64,000 bases of DNA, taken from contig NZ_FOGO01000007.1 of NCBI RefSeq assembly GCF_900111245.1, positions 1 through 64,000 of the forward strand, in the 5' to 3' direction. The stretch comes from Streptomyces qinglanensis. Its GTDB lineage: Bacteria > Actinomycetota > Actinomycetes > Streptomycetales > Streptomycetaceae. Made by a program: the position numbers and the translations under genes. The notes beneath the pieces are model-generated. The model searched no databases. It was given only the letters and a program-made list of their open reading frames with translations, and was not told the origin of the DNA. Within the stretch, counting starts at the first letter, position 1. Every line of letters starts with the position of its first letter. Below are positions 25,862 to 35,111 of the stretch, piece by piece.

Positions 25862-27241
25862 ATGGGCCGGTACCGGCCGAACCGCCACCTCGCCGCGCTG
25901 CTCGCCGAGTCCGGGTGGAGTGCGGGAGAACTCGCCCGGGCGGTGAACGCTCTGGGGACCAAACACGGGCTGCGGCTGCGCTACGACCGGACCGCGGTGG
26001 CCCACTGGCTGGACGGGTCCAGGCCGCGCGCACCGGTTCCCGGCCTGGTGGCGCAGGTGTTCGGCAAGCGTCTCGGCCGCGCCGTACACATCGGTGAGAC
26101 AGGGCTGGGCACGACGGCAGCAGCGGCCGCACCCGGCACGGCGCTGCAGGCGGACGACCCGGTGGAGCGCTTGACGGCACTGTGCGAGGTGGACGCCGAT
26201 CCGGCCCGCAGGCTCGCGCTCAACCGGGAACTGTTCACCGCCGCCGACGTCCGGCTGCCCGCCTGGCCCCCGCCGCCGAGCCGCACCCGCACCGGCTCGT
26301 CCGTCGCGCGCGACCGCGCACTGCGCCCGGACGCGCGCCTGGCCGACCTGGTCGCGGTCTTCGCCGAGCTGACGGAGAAGTACGGCGGCGCGCACGCGCG
26401 TTCCGCACTGGGCGCCTACATCGCCAACGAGGTCGCGCCCCGCCTGGTGACCACGCCCGGGGGCGGCGCGGCCGCTCCGGCAGTGCTGACCGGCAGCGCG
26501 TGCCTGATGCACCTGCTGGGCACGATGGCCGCCGACGCGGGGCTGCCCAACCTCGGACACCACTGCTACCTCGCCGCCCTCGACCTCGCCCACCGGGCGG
26601 GCAACCGGAACGTCTACGCCATCACCCTGCGCACCATGGCGGTGCTGGCCCTGCGGCTGGACGACATGGCGCACGCACACCAGTGGTCGCGGATCGCCCT
26701 GGAGGTGGCGTCCTTCGCCGCCACCTCCCATGTACGGACCTATCTGTACGCCGGGCGCGCGGGGGTGCGGGCCGCCCACGGCGAGCGGGAGGAGGCGCTG
26801 GCCGACCTGCTGGCCGCCGAGCGCTCCTACGCCGCCGAGCCGGGCACCGGCGACGACGCACCGGGCCCCTACACCCGGTACGCGCCGGAAGCCTTCCACT
26901 ACCAGCGGGGCGAGGTGCTGCTGTCGTTGGGCGACCGCGCGGCGGCCGTCCGGGCGTTCGAGGAATCCCTGGCCGCGCGCCCGGCGACCCACCACATCGC
27001 GCACGTCCTCACCCACGTCCAGTTGGCCGAGACCCTGCTGTCGCTGGGCGAACTGGAGAGGGCGCTGGCCCAGTGCCGGGAGCTCTTCGCGCACTACCCG
27101 TACACCTCCTCGGGGCGCACCACCGCCTCCCTGACCTCGCTGCACCGGTCGCTGGCCCCCTACCGGCGGCACCCGCAGGTCCGCGACGTCCGCGACCGCA
27201 TCTCGCGGCTGACCCGGCCGACCGCGGAGGGCGCCGGGTGA
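25862..27241 (+). CDS. TPR-containing transcriptional regulator, probable cluster regulator
   Basis: A 459-residue protein of the actinomycete helix-turn-helix plus tetratricopeptide type. The N-terminus (NRHLAALLAESGWSAGELARAVN, then VAHWLDGSRPR) is a degenerate XRE-like DNA-binding domain, and residues about 170-440 are helical TPR-like repeats (for example YQRGEVLLSLGDRAAAVRAFEESL). It is divergent from the acyltransferase-ketosynthase operon, which it most likely controls. The ATG at 25862 has CAGGAG upstream. Confidence 0.75.
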   Translation: MGRYRPNRHLAALLAESGWSAGELARAVNALGTKHGLRLRYDRTAVAHWLDGSRPRAPVPGLVAQVFGKRLGRAVHIGETGLGTTAAAAAPGTALQADDPVERLTALCEVDADPARRLALNRELFTAADVRLPAWPPPPSRTRTGSSVARDRALRPDARLADLVAVFAELTEKYGGAHARSALGAYIANEVAPRLVTTPGGGAAAPAVLTGSACLMHLLGTMAADAGLPNLGHHCYLAALDLAHRAGNRNVYAITLRTMAVLALRLDDMAHAHQWSRIALEVASFAATSHVRTYLYAGRAGVRAAHGEREEALADLLAAERSYAAEPGTGDDAPGPYTRYAPEAFHYQRGEVLLSLGDRAAAVRAFEESLAARPATHHIAHVLTHVQLAETLLSLGELERALAQCRELFAHYPYTSSGRTTASLTSLHRSLAPYRRHPQVRDVRDRISRLTRPTAEGAG

Positions 27242-27329
27242 GGTCCGCGCCGCGCGGTGGGCGACGCCGAAGTGCGGGGCCCGGCCCGGTCACGGGACTC
27301 CGCCGGCCGCCCGCGCGAGGATGGCGGCC

Positions 27330-27875
27330 ATGGACAGCGGCGGCCCGGAGGGCGGGCAGCAGACGACGGCGGACGCGGCGCGCATCACCGTCATCGGGGT
27401 CGGCAACACCTTCCGCGGGGACGACGGCACCGGGCCCGCGGCCGTCGCCCGGCTGCGGGCCCGGATGCCGCCCGGCGGGACACCGGGAGGCGTGCGCACG
27501 GTGTGCTGCGACGGCGATCCGGCGCGCCTCATCGACCTGTGGACGGATGCCGCACTGGCGGTCGTGGTGGATGCCGCACGCGCCGTACCGGCGTGTCCGG
27601 GACGCGTCCACCGGCTGGAGCCGGGCGCGGGCGCGACGTGGCCGGTGCGCACCACCAGCAGTCACGGGCTCGGTCTGGGGTACGCGGTGGCGCTGGCCCA
27701 GGCGCTCGGCAGGCTGCCAGACCGGCTGGTGGTCTACGCGGTCGAAGGTGCGGACGGCTCCCTGGGCGAGGGCCTGACACCGGCGGTCGCCGCGGCCCTC
27801 GAACCGCTCGTGGAGCGGATCCGCGCGGAGATCGCCCGCGCGGCCGAGGCCCCGCCGGACGAGCGGCGCAACTGA
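27330..27875 (+). CDS. [NiFe] hydrogenase maturation protease (M52)
   Basis: A 181-residue HycI/HupD-family endopeptidase that removes the C-terminal tail of the hydrogenase large subunit after nickel insertion. The family motif GVGNTFRGDDGTGP, the metal-contacting Asp in VVVDAARAV and His in TTSSHGLGL are present. It precedes a full hydrogenase operon whose large subunit (HydA, 31366) has the tail to be cut. ATG 27330 was preferred because GAGG lies at proper distance; an in-frame ATG at 27321 directly abuts that site. Confidence 0.85.
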   Translation: MDSGGPEGGQQTTADAARITVIGVGNTFRGDDGTGPAAVARLRARMPPGGTPGGVRTVCCDGDPARLIDLWTDAALAVVVDAARAVPACPGRVHRLEPGAGATWPVRTTSSHGLGLGYAVALAQALGRLPDRLVVYAVEGADGSLGEGLTPAVAAALEPLVERIRAEIARAAEAPPDERRN

Positions 27876-27943
27876 ACCCGGGTCCCGCGGGAGGCGGCGG
27901 GGGCCGCCGAGCGCGCCCGAGGGGCACCGACCGCGGCGGAAGC

Positions 27944-27975
27944 GGCACGCGGGCACGCAGGCACGCAGGCACGCG
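27944..27975. repeat. Four tandem 8-base repeats
   Basis: GGCACGC(G/A) is repeated four times between the hydrogenase protease gene and hydB, a 197-base gap without an obvious terminator. Confidence 0.8.
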
Positions 27976-28072
27976 GGCGCACCCTCCGCCGCGCGCGGCG
28001 CGTCCGCGTGCGGCGGAGGGGGAGCCGTGGTCAGGCTGGGGGCAGCACATCCACCGAACGGCAGGAGCAGCC

Positions 28073-29251
28073 ATGGCCGCCGCGACGGCACCCCCGGACA
28101 CCGAGGAATCGCGCTGCGTGCTGGACCGCGAGGGCATCGATGCCCTGGTGCGGGAGCTGCGGGCCGACGGGCACACCGTGGTCGGCCCCACCGTGCGGGA
28201 CAGCGCCGTCGTCCTGGACGAACTCGCCGGCGCCGAGGAGTTGCCCTGGGGATGGGGGGTGGAGCTGGAGGCGGGCCACTACCGGATCGTGCGGCGGACC
28301 GACGGCGCGGGCTTCGCCCACAGCGCGGGTCCGCAGTCCTGGAAGAACTTCCTCCACCCCGAGCGGGTGCGGCAGTGGACGGCCGACCGGGCGCCGGACG
28401 GCACGATGACGGTCCGGAAGGAACCTCCCTCGCCCGTCTCCTTCGCGTTCCTGGGGGTACGCCCCTGCGATCTGAGCGCCGTGCGGATCCAGGACCGGGT
28501 GATGACCGGCGGCCGGCACCGGGACGACGCCTACCGGGAGCGCCGTACGGGCGCGTTCCTGATCGTCGTGGAGTGCACCGAACCGGGCGCCACCTGCTTC
28601 TGCGTCTCCATGGACACCGGCCCCGCCGCCCACCCCGGCTACGATCTGGCGCTGACCGAGGTGGTGGACGAGGCGGGCCACCGCTTTCTGGCCCGTGCCG
28701 GGACGCCGGAGGGCGCGGAGCTGCTGCGGAGGCTGCCGCACCGTCCGGCCGACGAGGCGACGAGCGGTGCGGCGCGCCGGAGCGTGGAGGACGCCGCGGG
28801 ACGGATGGGCCGCACGATGCCTCCCGCGAGCCTGCGGGAGCTGATGGCGGGCAGCCTGGACGCCGCACGCTGGGACGACGTCGCGGCGCGTTGCCTCACC
28901 TGCGGCAACTGCACGATGGCCTGCCCCACCTGCTTCTGCACCACCACCGAGGACGTCACCGACCTGACGGGAGATCACGCCGAGCGCTGGCGGCGCTGGG
29001 AGTCCTGCTACGACCTGGACTTCTCCCATCTGCCGGGCGGCTCGGTCCGCGCCTCGCCGCGCAGCCGCTACCGGCAGTGGCTCACGCACAAGCTCGGGAC
29101 GTGGTGGGACCAGTTCGGCAGCTCCGGGTGCGTGGGGTGCGGCCGCTGCATCGTCTGGTGCCCGGTCGGCATCGACATCACCGAGGAGGCGCACGCCCTG
29201 CACCAGGAAGGGCTCCGACGGCAGGACGGGCGAGAGGACGGAGCGCGGTGA
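28073..29251 (+). CDS. hydB: Group 3b hydrogenase beta subunit (4Fe-4S protein)
   Basis: A 392-residue iron-sulfur protein like the beta subunit of NADP-linked sulfhydrogenase/group 3b [NiFe] hydrogenases, which moves electrons between the hydrogenase dimer and the flavin subunit. Two 4Fe-4S motifs are seen: CLTCGNCTMACPTCFC (about residue 280) and CVGCGRCIVWCPVGID (about 352). The ATG at 28073 has AGGAG upstream. Its stop overlaps the next start (GTGA). Gene order B-(cNMP)-G-D-A follows the known hydBGDA order except for the inserted gene. Confidence 0.85.
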   Translation: MAAATAPPDTEESRCVLDREGIDALVRELRADGHTVVGPTVRDSAVVLDELAGAEELPWGWGVELEAGHYRIVRRTDGAGFAHSAGPQSWKNFLHPERVRQWTADRAPDGTMTVRKEPPSPVSFAFLGVRPCDLSAVRIQDRVMTGGRHRDDAYRERRTGAFLIVVECTEPGATCFCVSMDTGPAAHPGYDLALTEVVDEAGHRFLARAGTPEGAELLRRLPHRPADEATSGAARRSVEDAAGRMGRTMPPASLRELMAGSLDAARWDDVAARCLTCGNCTMACPTCFCTTTEDVTDLTGDHAERWRRWESCYDLDFSHLPGGSVRASPRSRYRQWLTHKLGTWWDQFGSSGCVGCGRCIVWCPVGIDITEEAHALHQEGLRRQDGREDGAR

Positions 29252-29703
29252 GACACGCCGGGGTACTGGCCGCGCTGCGCGAGGGCCCCCGCGCGCGCCT
29301 GCTGGCGCTGGGCCGCGAGGTGTCCTTCGCCGCCGGGACGCGGATCTTCGAGGAGGGCGAGCGGGCCGACCGGTTCTGGATCATCCGCAACGGGACCGTG
29401 AACCTCGACATCCACGTCCCCGGCCGCCCGGCGGCAGTGGTCGACACGCTGGGCCCCGAGCGGCTGCTGGGCTGGTCGTGGCTGTGTCCGCCGCACCAGT
29501 GGCACCTGGGCGCCGAGGCCGTGGGGCAGGTGCGCGCCTGGGAGTTCGACGCGGCGGAGGTGCTCTCGCTGTGCAAGGACGACCACGAACTCGACCACGA
29601 ACTGCTCAGCTACGTCGTGGAGGTGATCGGCCGGCGGCTGCGCGCCGCACGCACCCGGCTGCTCGACCTCTACGGCCCCTACGGAAGCGGACCGCAGCCG
29701 TGA
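29248..29703 (+). CDS. Cyclic-nucleotide-binding domain protein inside the hydrogenase operon
   Basis: A 151-residue stand-alone cyclic-NMP-binding (Crp-type) beta-roll domain: GTRIFEEGERADRFWIIRNGTVNLDI is characteristic. No helix-turn-helix follows, so it cannot act as a Crp-like DNA-binding factor alone. It is translationally coupled on both sides (GTGA overlaps with hydB and hydG), so it is probably an accessory or regulatory subunit of the enzyme. The arginine of the canonical phosphate-binding cassette is not obvious, so ligand binding is uncertain. Confidence 0.82.
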   Translation: MRHAGVLAALREGPRARLLALGREVSFAAGTRIFEEGERADRFWIIRNGTVNLDIHVPGRPAAVVDTLGPERLLGWSWLCPPHQWHLGAEAVGQVRAWEFDAAEVLSLCKDDHELDHELLSYVVEVIGRRLRAARTRLLDLYGPYGSGPQP

Positions 29704-30500
29704 CCGCGGCTCCCCTCCCCTACCGCGTGGTGGGCAACCGGGCCGAGAGCACCGATACCCGCACCCTGGAGCTGGAACCGGCCGGAGAAGCGCTGACGGG
29801 CTTCCGGCCCGGCCGGTTCGCCATGCTCTACGCCTTCGGGGTGGGCGAGATCCCGGTGTCGGTCGCGGGGCTGCGGCACGGAGTGCTCAGCCACACCGTC
29901 CGGGGCGTGGGCGCGGTCTCCCGGGCGCTGTGCGCGATGCGGCCCGGTGCGCAGGTGGGCGTGCGCGGGCCGTTCGGTACGGAGTGGGACCTGGCGTCGG
30001 CGGACGGGGACCTGCTGGTGGTGGCGGGCGGCATCGGTCTGGCACCGCTGCGGCCGCTGGTGCGGGCCGCGCTGTCGGAGCCGGAGGCGCACGGCAGGCT
30101 GAACGTCCTGATCGGCGCCCGCACCCCGCAGGACCTGCTGTACCGGAGGGAACTGGCCGCCTGGGGCCGGCCGTACTGCGGCGTGACGGTGGACCGTCCG
30201 GCCCCGGGCTGGGAGGGCGAGGTGGGAGTGGTGACCGCGCTGCTGGACCGGGCGTCCTTCACCCCGCAGGACACGACCGCGTTCCTCTGCGGCCCGGAGG
30301 TCATGATCCGGGCCACCGCCCGTGAACTGCGGCACCGCGGCATACCGCCGGAACGTATCCGGATCTCCCTCGAACGCAACATGCACTGCGCCACAGGTCA
30401 CTGCGGCCACTGCCAGCTCGGGCCGCTGCTGCTGTGCCGGGACGGCCCGGTGGTCGGCTACGACCGGGCGGAGCCCCTCCTCGCCGTACGGGAGCTGTGA
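29700..30500 (+). CDS. hydG: Group 3b hydrogenase gamma subunit (FAD/NAD(P), 2Fe-2S)
   Basis: A 266-residue flavoprotein like the hydrogenase/dihydroorotate-dehydrogenase electron-transfer subunits. It has the ferredoxin-reductase-like FAD domain, the pyridine nucleotide motif VVAGGIGLAPLRPLV and FLCGPEVMI, and a C-terminal 2Fe-2S cluster motif CATGHCGHCQLGPLLLC. It exchanges electrons with NAD(P)H. The GTG at 29700 overlaps the upstream stop; hydD starts one base after its stop. Confidence 0.87.
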   Translation: MTAAPLPYRVVGNRAESTDTRTLELEPAGEALTGFRPGRFAMLYAFGVGEIPVSVAGLRHGVLSHTVRGVGAVSRALCAMRPGAQVGVRGPFGTEWDLASADGDLLVVAGGIGLAPLRPLVRAALSEPEAHGRLNVLIGARTPQDLLYRRELAAWGRPYCGVTVDRPAPGWEGEVGVVTALLDRASFTPQDTTAFLCGPEVMIRATARELRHRGIPPERIRISLERNMHCATGHCGHCQLGPLLLCRDGPVVGYDRAEPLLAVREL

Positions 30501-30501
30501 G

Positions 30502-31284
30502 ATGACCGGTTCCGACCGTCCCCGCCTGGGCGTCTTCAAGTTCGCCTCCTGCGACGGCTGCCAACTGACCCTGCTGGACTGCGAGGAGGAACTGCTCCCG
30601 CTGGCGGCCGAGCTGGAGGTCGCGCACTTCGCCGAGGCGTCGAGCGACATCCGGCCCGGGCCCTATCAGCTCGCGCTGGTCGAGGGCTCGGTCTCCACGC
30701 CCGAGCACCTCGAACGCATCCGCCGCATCCGCGCCGAGTCCCGCCACCTGGTGACCATCGGCGCGTGCGCGACAGCGGGCGGCATCCAGGCCCTGCGCAA
30801 CTCCGCGGACGGTGACGCCTTCCGCGCGACGGTCTACGCGGAGCCCGAGTACATCGAGAGCCTGGCCACGTCCACGCCCGTGTCGGCGCATGTCCCCGTC
30901 GACTTCGAACTGCGGGGCTGCCCGATCGACCGGGGGCAGCTCCTGGAGGTCATCACCTCCTTCCTGGCCGGCCGCCGCCCGGACATCCCCGATCACAGCG
31001 TGTGCTTCGCCTGTAAACGCCGTGGCACCACCTGCCTGCCCGTCGCGCGCGGCATCCCCTGCCTGGGGCCGGTCACCCACGCCGGATGCGGCGCCCTGTG
31101 CCCGGCCTACGGACGCGGCTGCTACGGGTGTTTCGGCCCGTCCGCCTCGACGAACATGCCCGCCATGATCCCGCTGCTGCGCAGCGACGGGATGAGCGAC
31201 GGGGACATCGTGCGCTTCCTGCACACCTACAACGTCGAGGACTTCGCCGCGCTCGAACCACCCGGCGCGCTGGAGGAGGACTGA
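30502..31284 (+). CDS. hydD: Group 3b [NiFe] hydrogenase small subunit
   Basis: A 260-residue small subunit with no Tat signal, hence cytosolic. The proximal-cluster cysteines are in FASCDGCQLTLLDCE and in GACATAGG and RGCPIDRG; the medial and distal clusters are in CFACKRRGTTC, CLGPVTHAGCGALCP and GRGCYGCFGP. It lies between the flavin subunit and the large subunit, as expected for the electron relay. Confidence 0.9.
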   Translation: MTGSDRPRLGVFKFASCDGCQLTLLDCEEELLPLAAELEVAHFAEASSDIRPGPYQLALVEGSVSTPEHLERIRRIRAESRHLVTIGACATAGGIQALRNSADGDAFRATVYAEPEYIESLATSTPVSAHVPVDFELRGCPIDRGQLLEVITSFLAGRRPDIPDHSVCFACKRRGTTCLPVARGIPCLGPVTHAGCGALCPAYGRGCYGCFGPSASTNMPAMIPLLRSDGMSDGDIVRFLHTYNVEDFAALEPPGALEED

Positions 31285-31365
31285 GCGGTCGTCCCACCAC
31301 ACGACAGTCGGCTCCGGCCACGGGCCGGCGCCCCCGGGACGGCTGGGGAGAAGGACGGAGCAGCC

Positions 31366-32808
31366 ATGGCAGACAGCGGCACACGGGTACTGAGCGTGGG
31401 CGCGCTCACCCGCGTCGAGGGCGAGGGGGCCCTGCGGCTGCGCGTCAGCGGTGACCGCGTCACCGAGGCGCGGCTGAGCATCTACGAGCCCCCGCGGTTC
31501 TTCGAGGCTTTTCTGCGCAACCGCCGGCACACCGAACCTCCCGACCTCACCTCGCGGGTGTGCGGCATCTGTCCGGTCGCCTACCAGACCAGCGCCTGCC
31601 ATGCGATCGAGGACGCGTGCGGTGTCGCCGTGGGCGGACAGCTCGCCGCGCTGCGGCGCCTGCTCTACTGCGGCGAGTGGATCGAGAGCCACAGTCTGCA
31701 CATCCATCTGCTGCACGCGCCCGACTTCCTGGGGGTCGACAGCGCTCTGGAGGTCTCCCGCCGGCACCGCGCGGCCATCGAGCGGGGGCTGCGGCTCAAG
31801 CAGGCGGGAAACAGCATCCTGGAGGTCCTCGGCGGCCGGTCCGTCCATCCGGTGAACGTCCGTGTCGGCGGCTTCCACCGGGTCCCCTCACGGGCCGAAC
31901 TCCGCCCGCTGGCCGAACGCCTGACGCGGGCCCGGGAGGACGCGCTGGCCGCCGTGGCCTGGGTGGCCGCCTTCGACTTCCCCGAAGCGGAGTGCCGTGC
32001 CGATCTGTTCGCGCTGGCGGAACCGGGCACCTACGCCATCGAGCGGGGTGTCCCCACCGTGCTGCCCTACGGGGACGGGGAGCGGCGCAGAGCGTTCCCG
32101 CTCGCCGACTTCGGCACGCATGTCGTCGAGGAGCAGGTGCCGTACTCCACCGCGCTGCAGGCCCGGCTGGACGGCGGCCGGCATCTCACCGGGGCGCTGG
32201 CCCGGTACGCCGTCAGCGGGCACCTGCTGCCGCCCGCGGTGCGGGAGGCGGCGCGGGCGGCCGGACTGCCGGACCCGGCCTCGGGTGAGGTCTGCCGCAA
32301 CCCGTTCCGCAGCATCGTCGTCCGGGCCGTCGAGGTCCTCTACGCCGTGGAGGAGGCGCTGCGCCTGATCGCGTGCTACGAGCCGCCCCCGCTCGCCGCC
32401 CAGGAGGTCACGCCGCGTGCCGGAACCGGTCACGGGGCCACCGAGGCACCGCGCGGCCTGCTGTACCACCGCTACAGCCTCGACCGGGACGGGCTGGTGA
32501 CCGACGCGTGCCTCGTCCCGCCCACCTCGCAGAACCAGGGTGCCGTCGAGGAGGAGCTGCGCCGGCTCGTCCAGGAGCGGCTCGCACACGGGGACGCCAC
32601 CGACGCCGAACTGGCGGGGCTGTGCGAACGCGCCATCCGCAATCACGACCCCTGCATCTCCTGCTCCGCGCACTTCCTCGACCTCACGGTGCTGCGGGAG
32701 CGGCCGGCGGACCGGCCCGCCGGCTGCTCAGGGCACGTCGACGGACTCGGGCCGGGCGACGCACAGCGCCCAGATGACGAATCCGTAGAGCGCGATCAGC
32801 ACGACTGA
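31366..32808 (+). CDS. hydA: Group 3b [NiFe] hydrogenase large subunit
   Basis: A 480-residue catalytic subunit holding the Ni-Fe centre. Both ligand motifs are intact: L1 RVCGICPVAYQT near residue 64 and L2 NHDPCISCSAHFL near residue 427. About 50 residues follow the L2 histidine, the tail normally removed by the maturation protease encoded at 27330; this tail is longer than usual. No hyp accessory genes are in the window. The end overlaps a convergent membrane-protein gene by 81 bases. Group 3b enzymes couple H2 to NADP and are induced in hypoxia or starvation in mycobacteria. Confidence 0.9.
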   Translation: MADSGTRVLSVGALTRVEGEGALRLRVSGDRVTEARLSIYEPPRFFEAFLRNRRHTEPPDLTSRVCGICPVAYQTSACHAIEDACGVAVGGQLAALRRLLYCGEWIESHSLHIHLLHAPDFLGVDSALEVSRRHRAAIERGLRLKQAGNSILEVLGGRSVHPVNVRVGGFHRVPSRAELRPLAERLTRAREDALAAVAWVAAFDFPEAECRADLFALAEPGTYAIERGVPTVLPYGDGERRRAFPLADFGTHVVEEQVPYSTALQARLDGGRHLTGALARYAVSGHLLPPAVREAARAAGLPDPASGEVCRNPFRSIVVRAVEVLYAVEEALRLIACYEPPPLAAQEVTPRAGTGHGATEAPRGLLYHRYSLDRDGLVTDACLVPPTSQNQGAVEEELRRLVQERLAHGDATDAELAGLCERAIRNHDPCISCSAHFLDLTVLRERPADRPAGCSGHVDGLGPGDAQRPDDESVERDQHD

Positions 32809-33147
32809 CCAGACCGGATAGTAGGGAAGCGACAGGAAGCTGCTCACCAGGAGCAGACCGGCGATGGCGACTCCGGCGACCCGGGCCCAGAGCGTGAACT
32901 TGAAGAGGCTGAGCCCGGTCATCAGAGCCACGATGCCGAGCGCGAGATGGACCCAGCCCCAGCCCTCCACGTTGAACTCGAAGACGTAGTCGGGCGTGTT
33001 CACGAAGACGCTGTCGTTGGCGATGGCCATGATGCCGCGGAGGATGCCGAGCACTCCCCCGATGACGAGCATCACCGCGGCGAACGTCGCTATGCCGGTC
33101 GCCAGCGGCTCCCGGTGCGATGCGGGGTGTTTCACAGCCTGTGTCAT
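32728..33147 (-). CDS. Four-helix membrane protein (DUF7144-like)
   Basis: A 139-residue integral membrane protein with four hydrophobic segments (about 17-40, 65-82, 86-105 and 110-131) and a short soluble loop NTPDYVFEFNVEGWGWVH, which is typical of a small actinomycete family of unknown function. The ATG start at 33147 has AGGAG upstream. It is downstream of the GAP-family gene on the same strand. Its last 81 bases are antisense to the end of hydA. Confidence 0.75.
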   Translation of the reverse strand: MTQAVKHPASHREPLATGIATFAAVMLVIGGVLGILRGIMAIANDSVFVNTPDYVFEFNVEGWGWVHLALGIVALMTGLSLFKFTLWARVAGVAIAGLLLVSSFLSLPYYPVWSVVLIALYGFVIWALCVARPESVDVP

Positions 33148-33189
33148 GAGTACTCCTCGGTTGCGCGGCCTGTGCGGCCGACTCGGATG

Positions 33190-33834
33190 TCACGCCAGGA
33201 TCAGTACGACGAAGATCAGGCAGACGATGATGTTGACCAGCCAACTGTTGTTGTTCATCCAGTCGCGCAGGCCGGGCATCGCGGACGCGGCCCGATGGCC
33301 CAGGAGGACGCGCAGCAGCAGCGGTGTCGCGGCGACCAGGGTGGTGAGGGCGATGAACGGCAGCGCGTCGACGAACGAGCTGTGGCCCTGGTCCAGGTGG
33401 ACGCCGACGGTGAGCATCACCATCAGGTCGGAGGGCATCAGCAGCACGACCAGCAGGCCCGTCTCGAATGCCTTCCGGGTGTCGGCCGACATCAGCGCGT
33501 GCAGCCACTTCGGCGGCTCGACGGTCTCCCGTTTCCGCCAGTTCCGCAGTGCTGCCAGGATCAGCAGGGCCACCAGCACGTACTGGATCACCCGGCCGAC
33601 GGAGCTCTTGTCCCCAGAGCTTCCGAAGTCGACGGCGCCGCCCAGCGCGGTGGCGATGCCGAGCATGACGGCCACGCCCAGCGACGTGGCGATCAGTACT
33701 CCCGCCACGAAGCCGAGGGAGACCCGCACTGCCCGTTGCGCCGTGGCCAGGATGACGGCCGACATGATCTGGGGTCCCGCCATCATGGTGATGGCCAGAG
33801 GCAGAATCTTCAGGCTGTCCATGGGAAACGCCAC
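33190..33834 (-). CDS. GAP-family (LysE-like) membrane protein
   Basis: A 214-residue membrane protein with about six hydrophobic helices, like the Sap/GAP family first named for glycopeptidolipid export in mycobacteria and related to LysE exporters. Substrate unknown. Two starts are possible: GTG at 33834 and ATG at 33822; neither has a strong ribosome site. It probably forms an operon with the small membrane protein 42 bases downstream. Confidence 0.7.
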   Translation of the reverse strand: MAFPMDSLKILPLAITMMAGPQIMSAVILATAQRAVRVSLGFVAGVLIATSLGVAVMLGIATALGGAVDFGSSGDKSSVGRVIQYVLVALLILAALRNWRKRETVEPPKWLHALMSADTRKAFETGLLVVLLMPSDLMVMLTVGVHLDQGHSSFVDALPFIALTTLVAATPLLLRVLLGHRAASAMPGLRDWMNNNSWLVNIIVCLIFVVLILA

Positions 33835-33969
33835 CCGTGCAGGTGCTGACGACAGCAGTCTCGTGCCTGATGCGCAGGCCCTACCGGGGCTCCTTTCCGC
33901 TCTGTCGGTTCGCCCTCAATTGGAGCAGCGCTGCCCGCCACCGCATCCGAACGTAGTCCGAACGGGTGA

Positions 33970-34413
<444 letters not shown>

Positions 34414-34561
34414 AGCACCGGCCGCACTCTCCCGGCCCGCACTCCCCCGGCCCGCGACCGCCGACACCGCCGCCCGCCCCGGCGTGTCCCCGCGCTCCGC
34501 CGGAGATCCGGTGGGATACAGGAAGCCACCGCACCCCGCCGGGCCGAGCCGAGGAGTTCCC

Positions 34562-34957
34562 GTGCCCTACGACCGCACCGTCACTCTCGACGCCGACTTC
34601 GCCACCGCGGTGGCCGCCGTCCGCGCGACACTCGCCGAGGAGGGCTTCGGCATCCTCAGCGAGATCGACGTCCGCGCGACGCTGAAGGCCAAACTCGACC
34701 ACGAGATGGAGGACTACCTGATCCTCGGCGCCTGCAACCCGCCCCTGGCCCGGGAGGCACTGGAGGCGGACCGCAGTATCGGCCTGCTCCTGCCGTGCAA
34801 CGTGGTCGTACGGCGCGACGGCGACCGGACGGTCGTGCAGGCACTGGACCCGGGCACCATGGTGACCCTCACCGGGCTGCCCGCCCTGGAGCCCGTGGCC
34901 TCGGACGCCACCAGGCGGCTGGACGCCGCCCTCGCCGCGCTGCCCGGCATCGGCTGA
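34562..34957 (+). CDS. DUF302 protein
   Basis: A 131-residue DUF302 domain protein. The pattern FGILSEIDVRATLKAKL, YLILGACNPPLAREAL and LLPCNVVVRRD is diagnostic. DUF302 proteins are often found with CsoR-like regulators and sulfur or metal stress genes; the biochemical role is unknown. The GTG at 34562 has GAGGAG upstream. It is 148 bases after the CstR-like gene on the same strand, so co-regulation is plausible. A strong terminator follows. Confidence 0.82.
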   Translation: MPYDRTVTLDADFATAVAAVRATLAEEGFGILSEIDVRATLKAKLDHEMEDYLILGACNPPLAREALEADRSIGLLLPCNVVVRRDGDRTVVQALDPGTMVTLTGLPALEPVASDATRRLDAALAALPGIG

Positions 34958-35034
34958 GCGCCCTGCCCGGTGCCGGCCCGTCCGGCAGACGGCACCGGGC
35001 GGGGCACCGGCGGCCTCGGACACCGCGCGGAAAC

Positions 35035-35074
35035 GGCGGGCACCCCCACGGTGACGGCCGTGGGGGTGTCCGCC
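35035..35074. terminator. Bidirectional terminator
   Basis: Arms 35035-35051 and 35058-35074 form a 17-base stem (one G-T pair) with a 6-base loop between the convergent DUF302 and fasciclin genes. Confidence 0.85.
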
Positions 35075-35111
35075 GCGCTCTCCGGACGCCGCCGGATCAG
35101 CGGGGGCGCGC

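Noticed and set aside
27009-28868. Long minus-strand open frame of over 600 codons across the hydrogenase protease and hydB
   Set aside because: Low-complexity Arg/Pro/Ser composition, no family match, fully antisense to clear genes.
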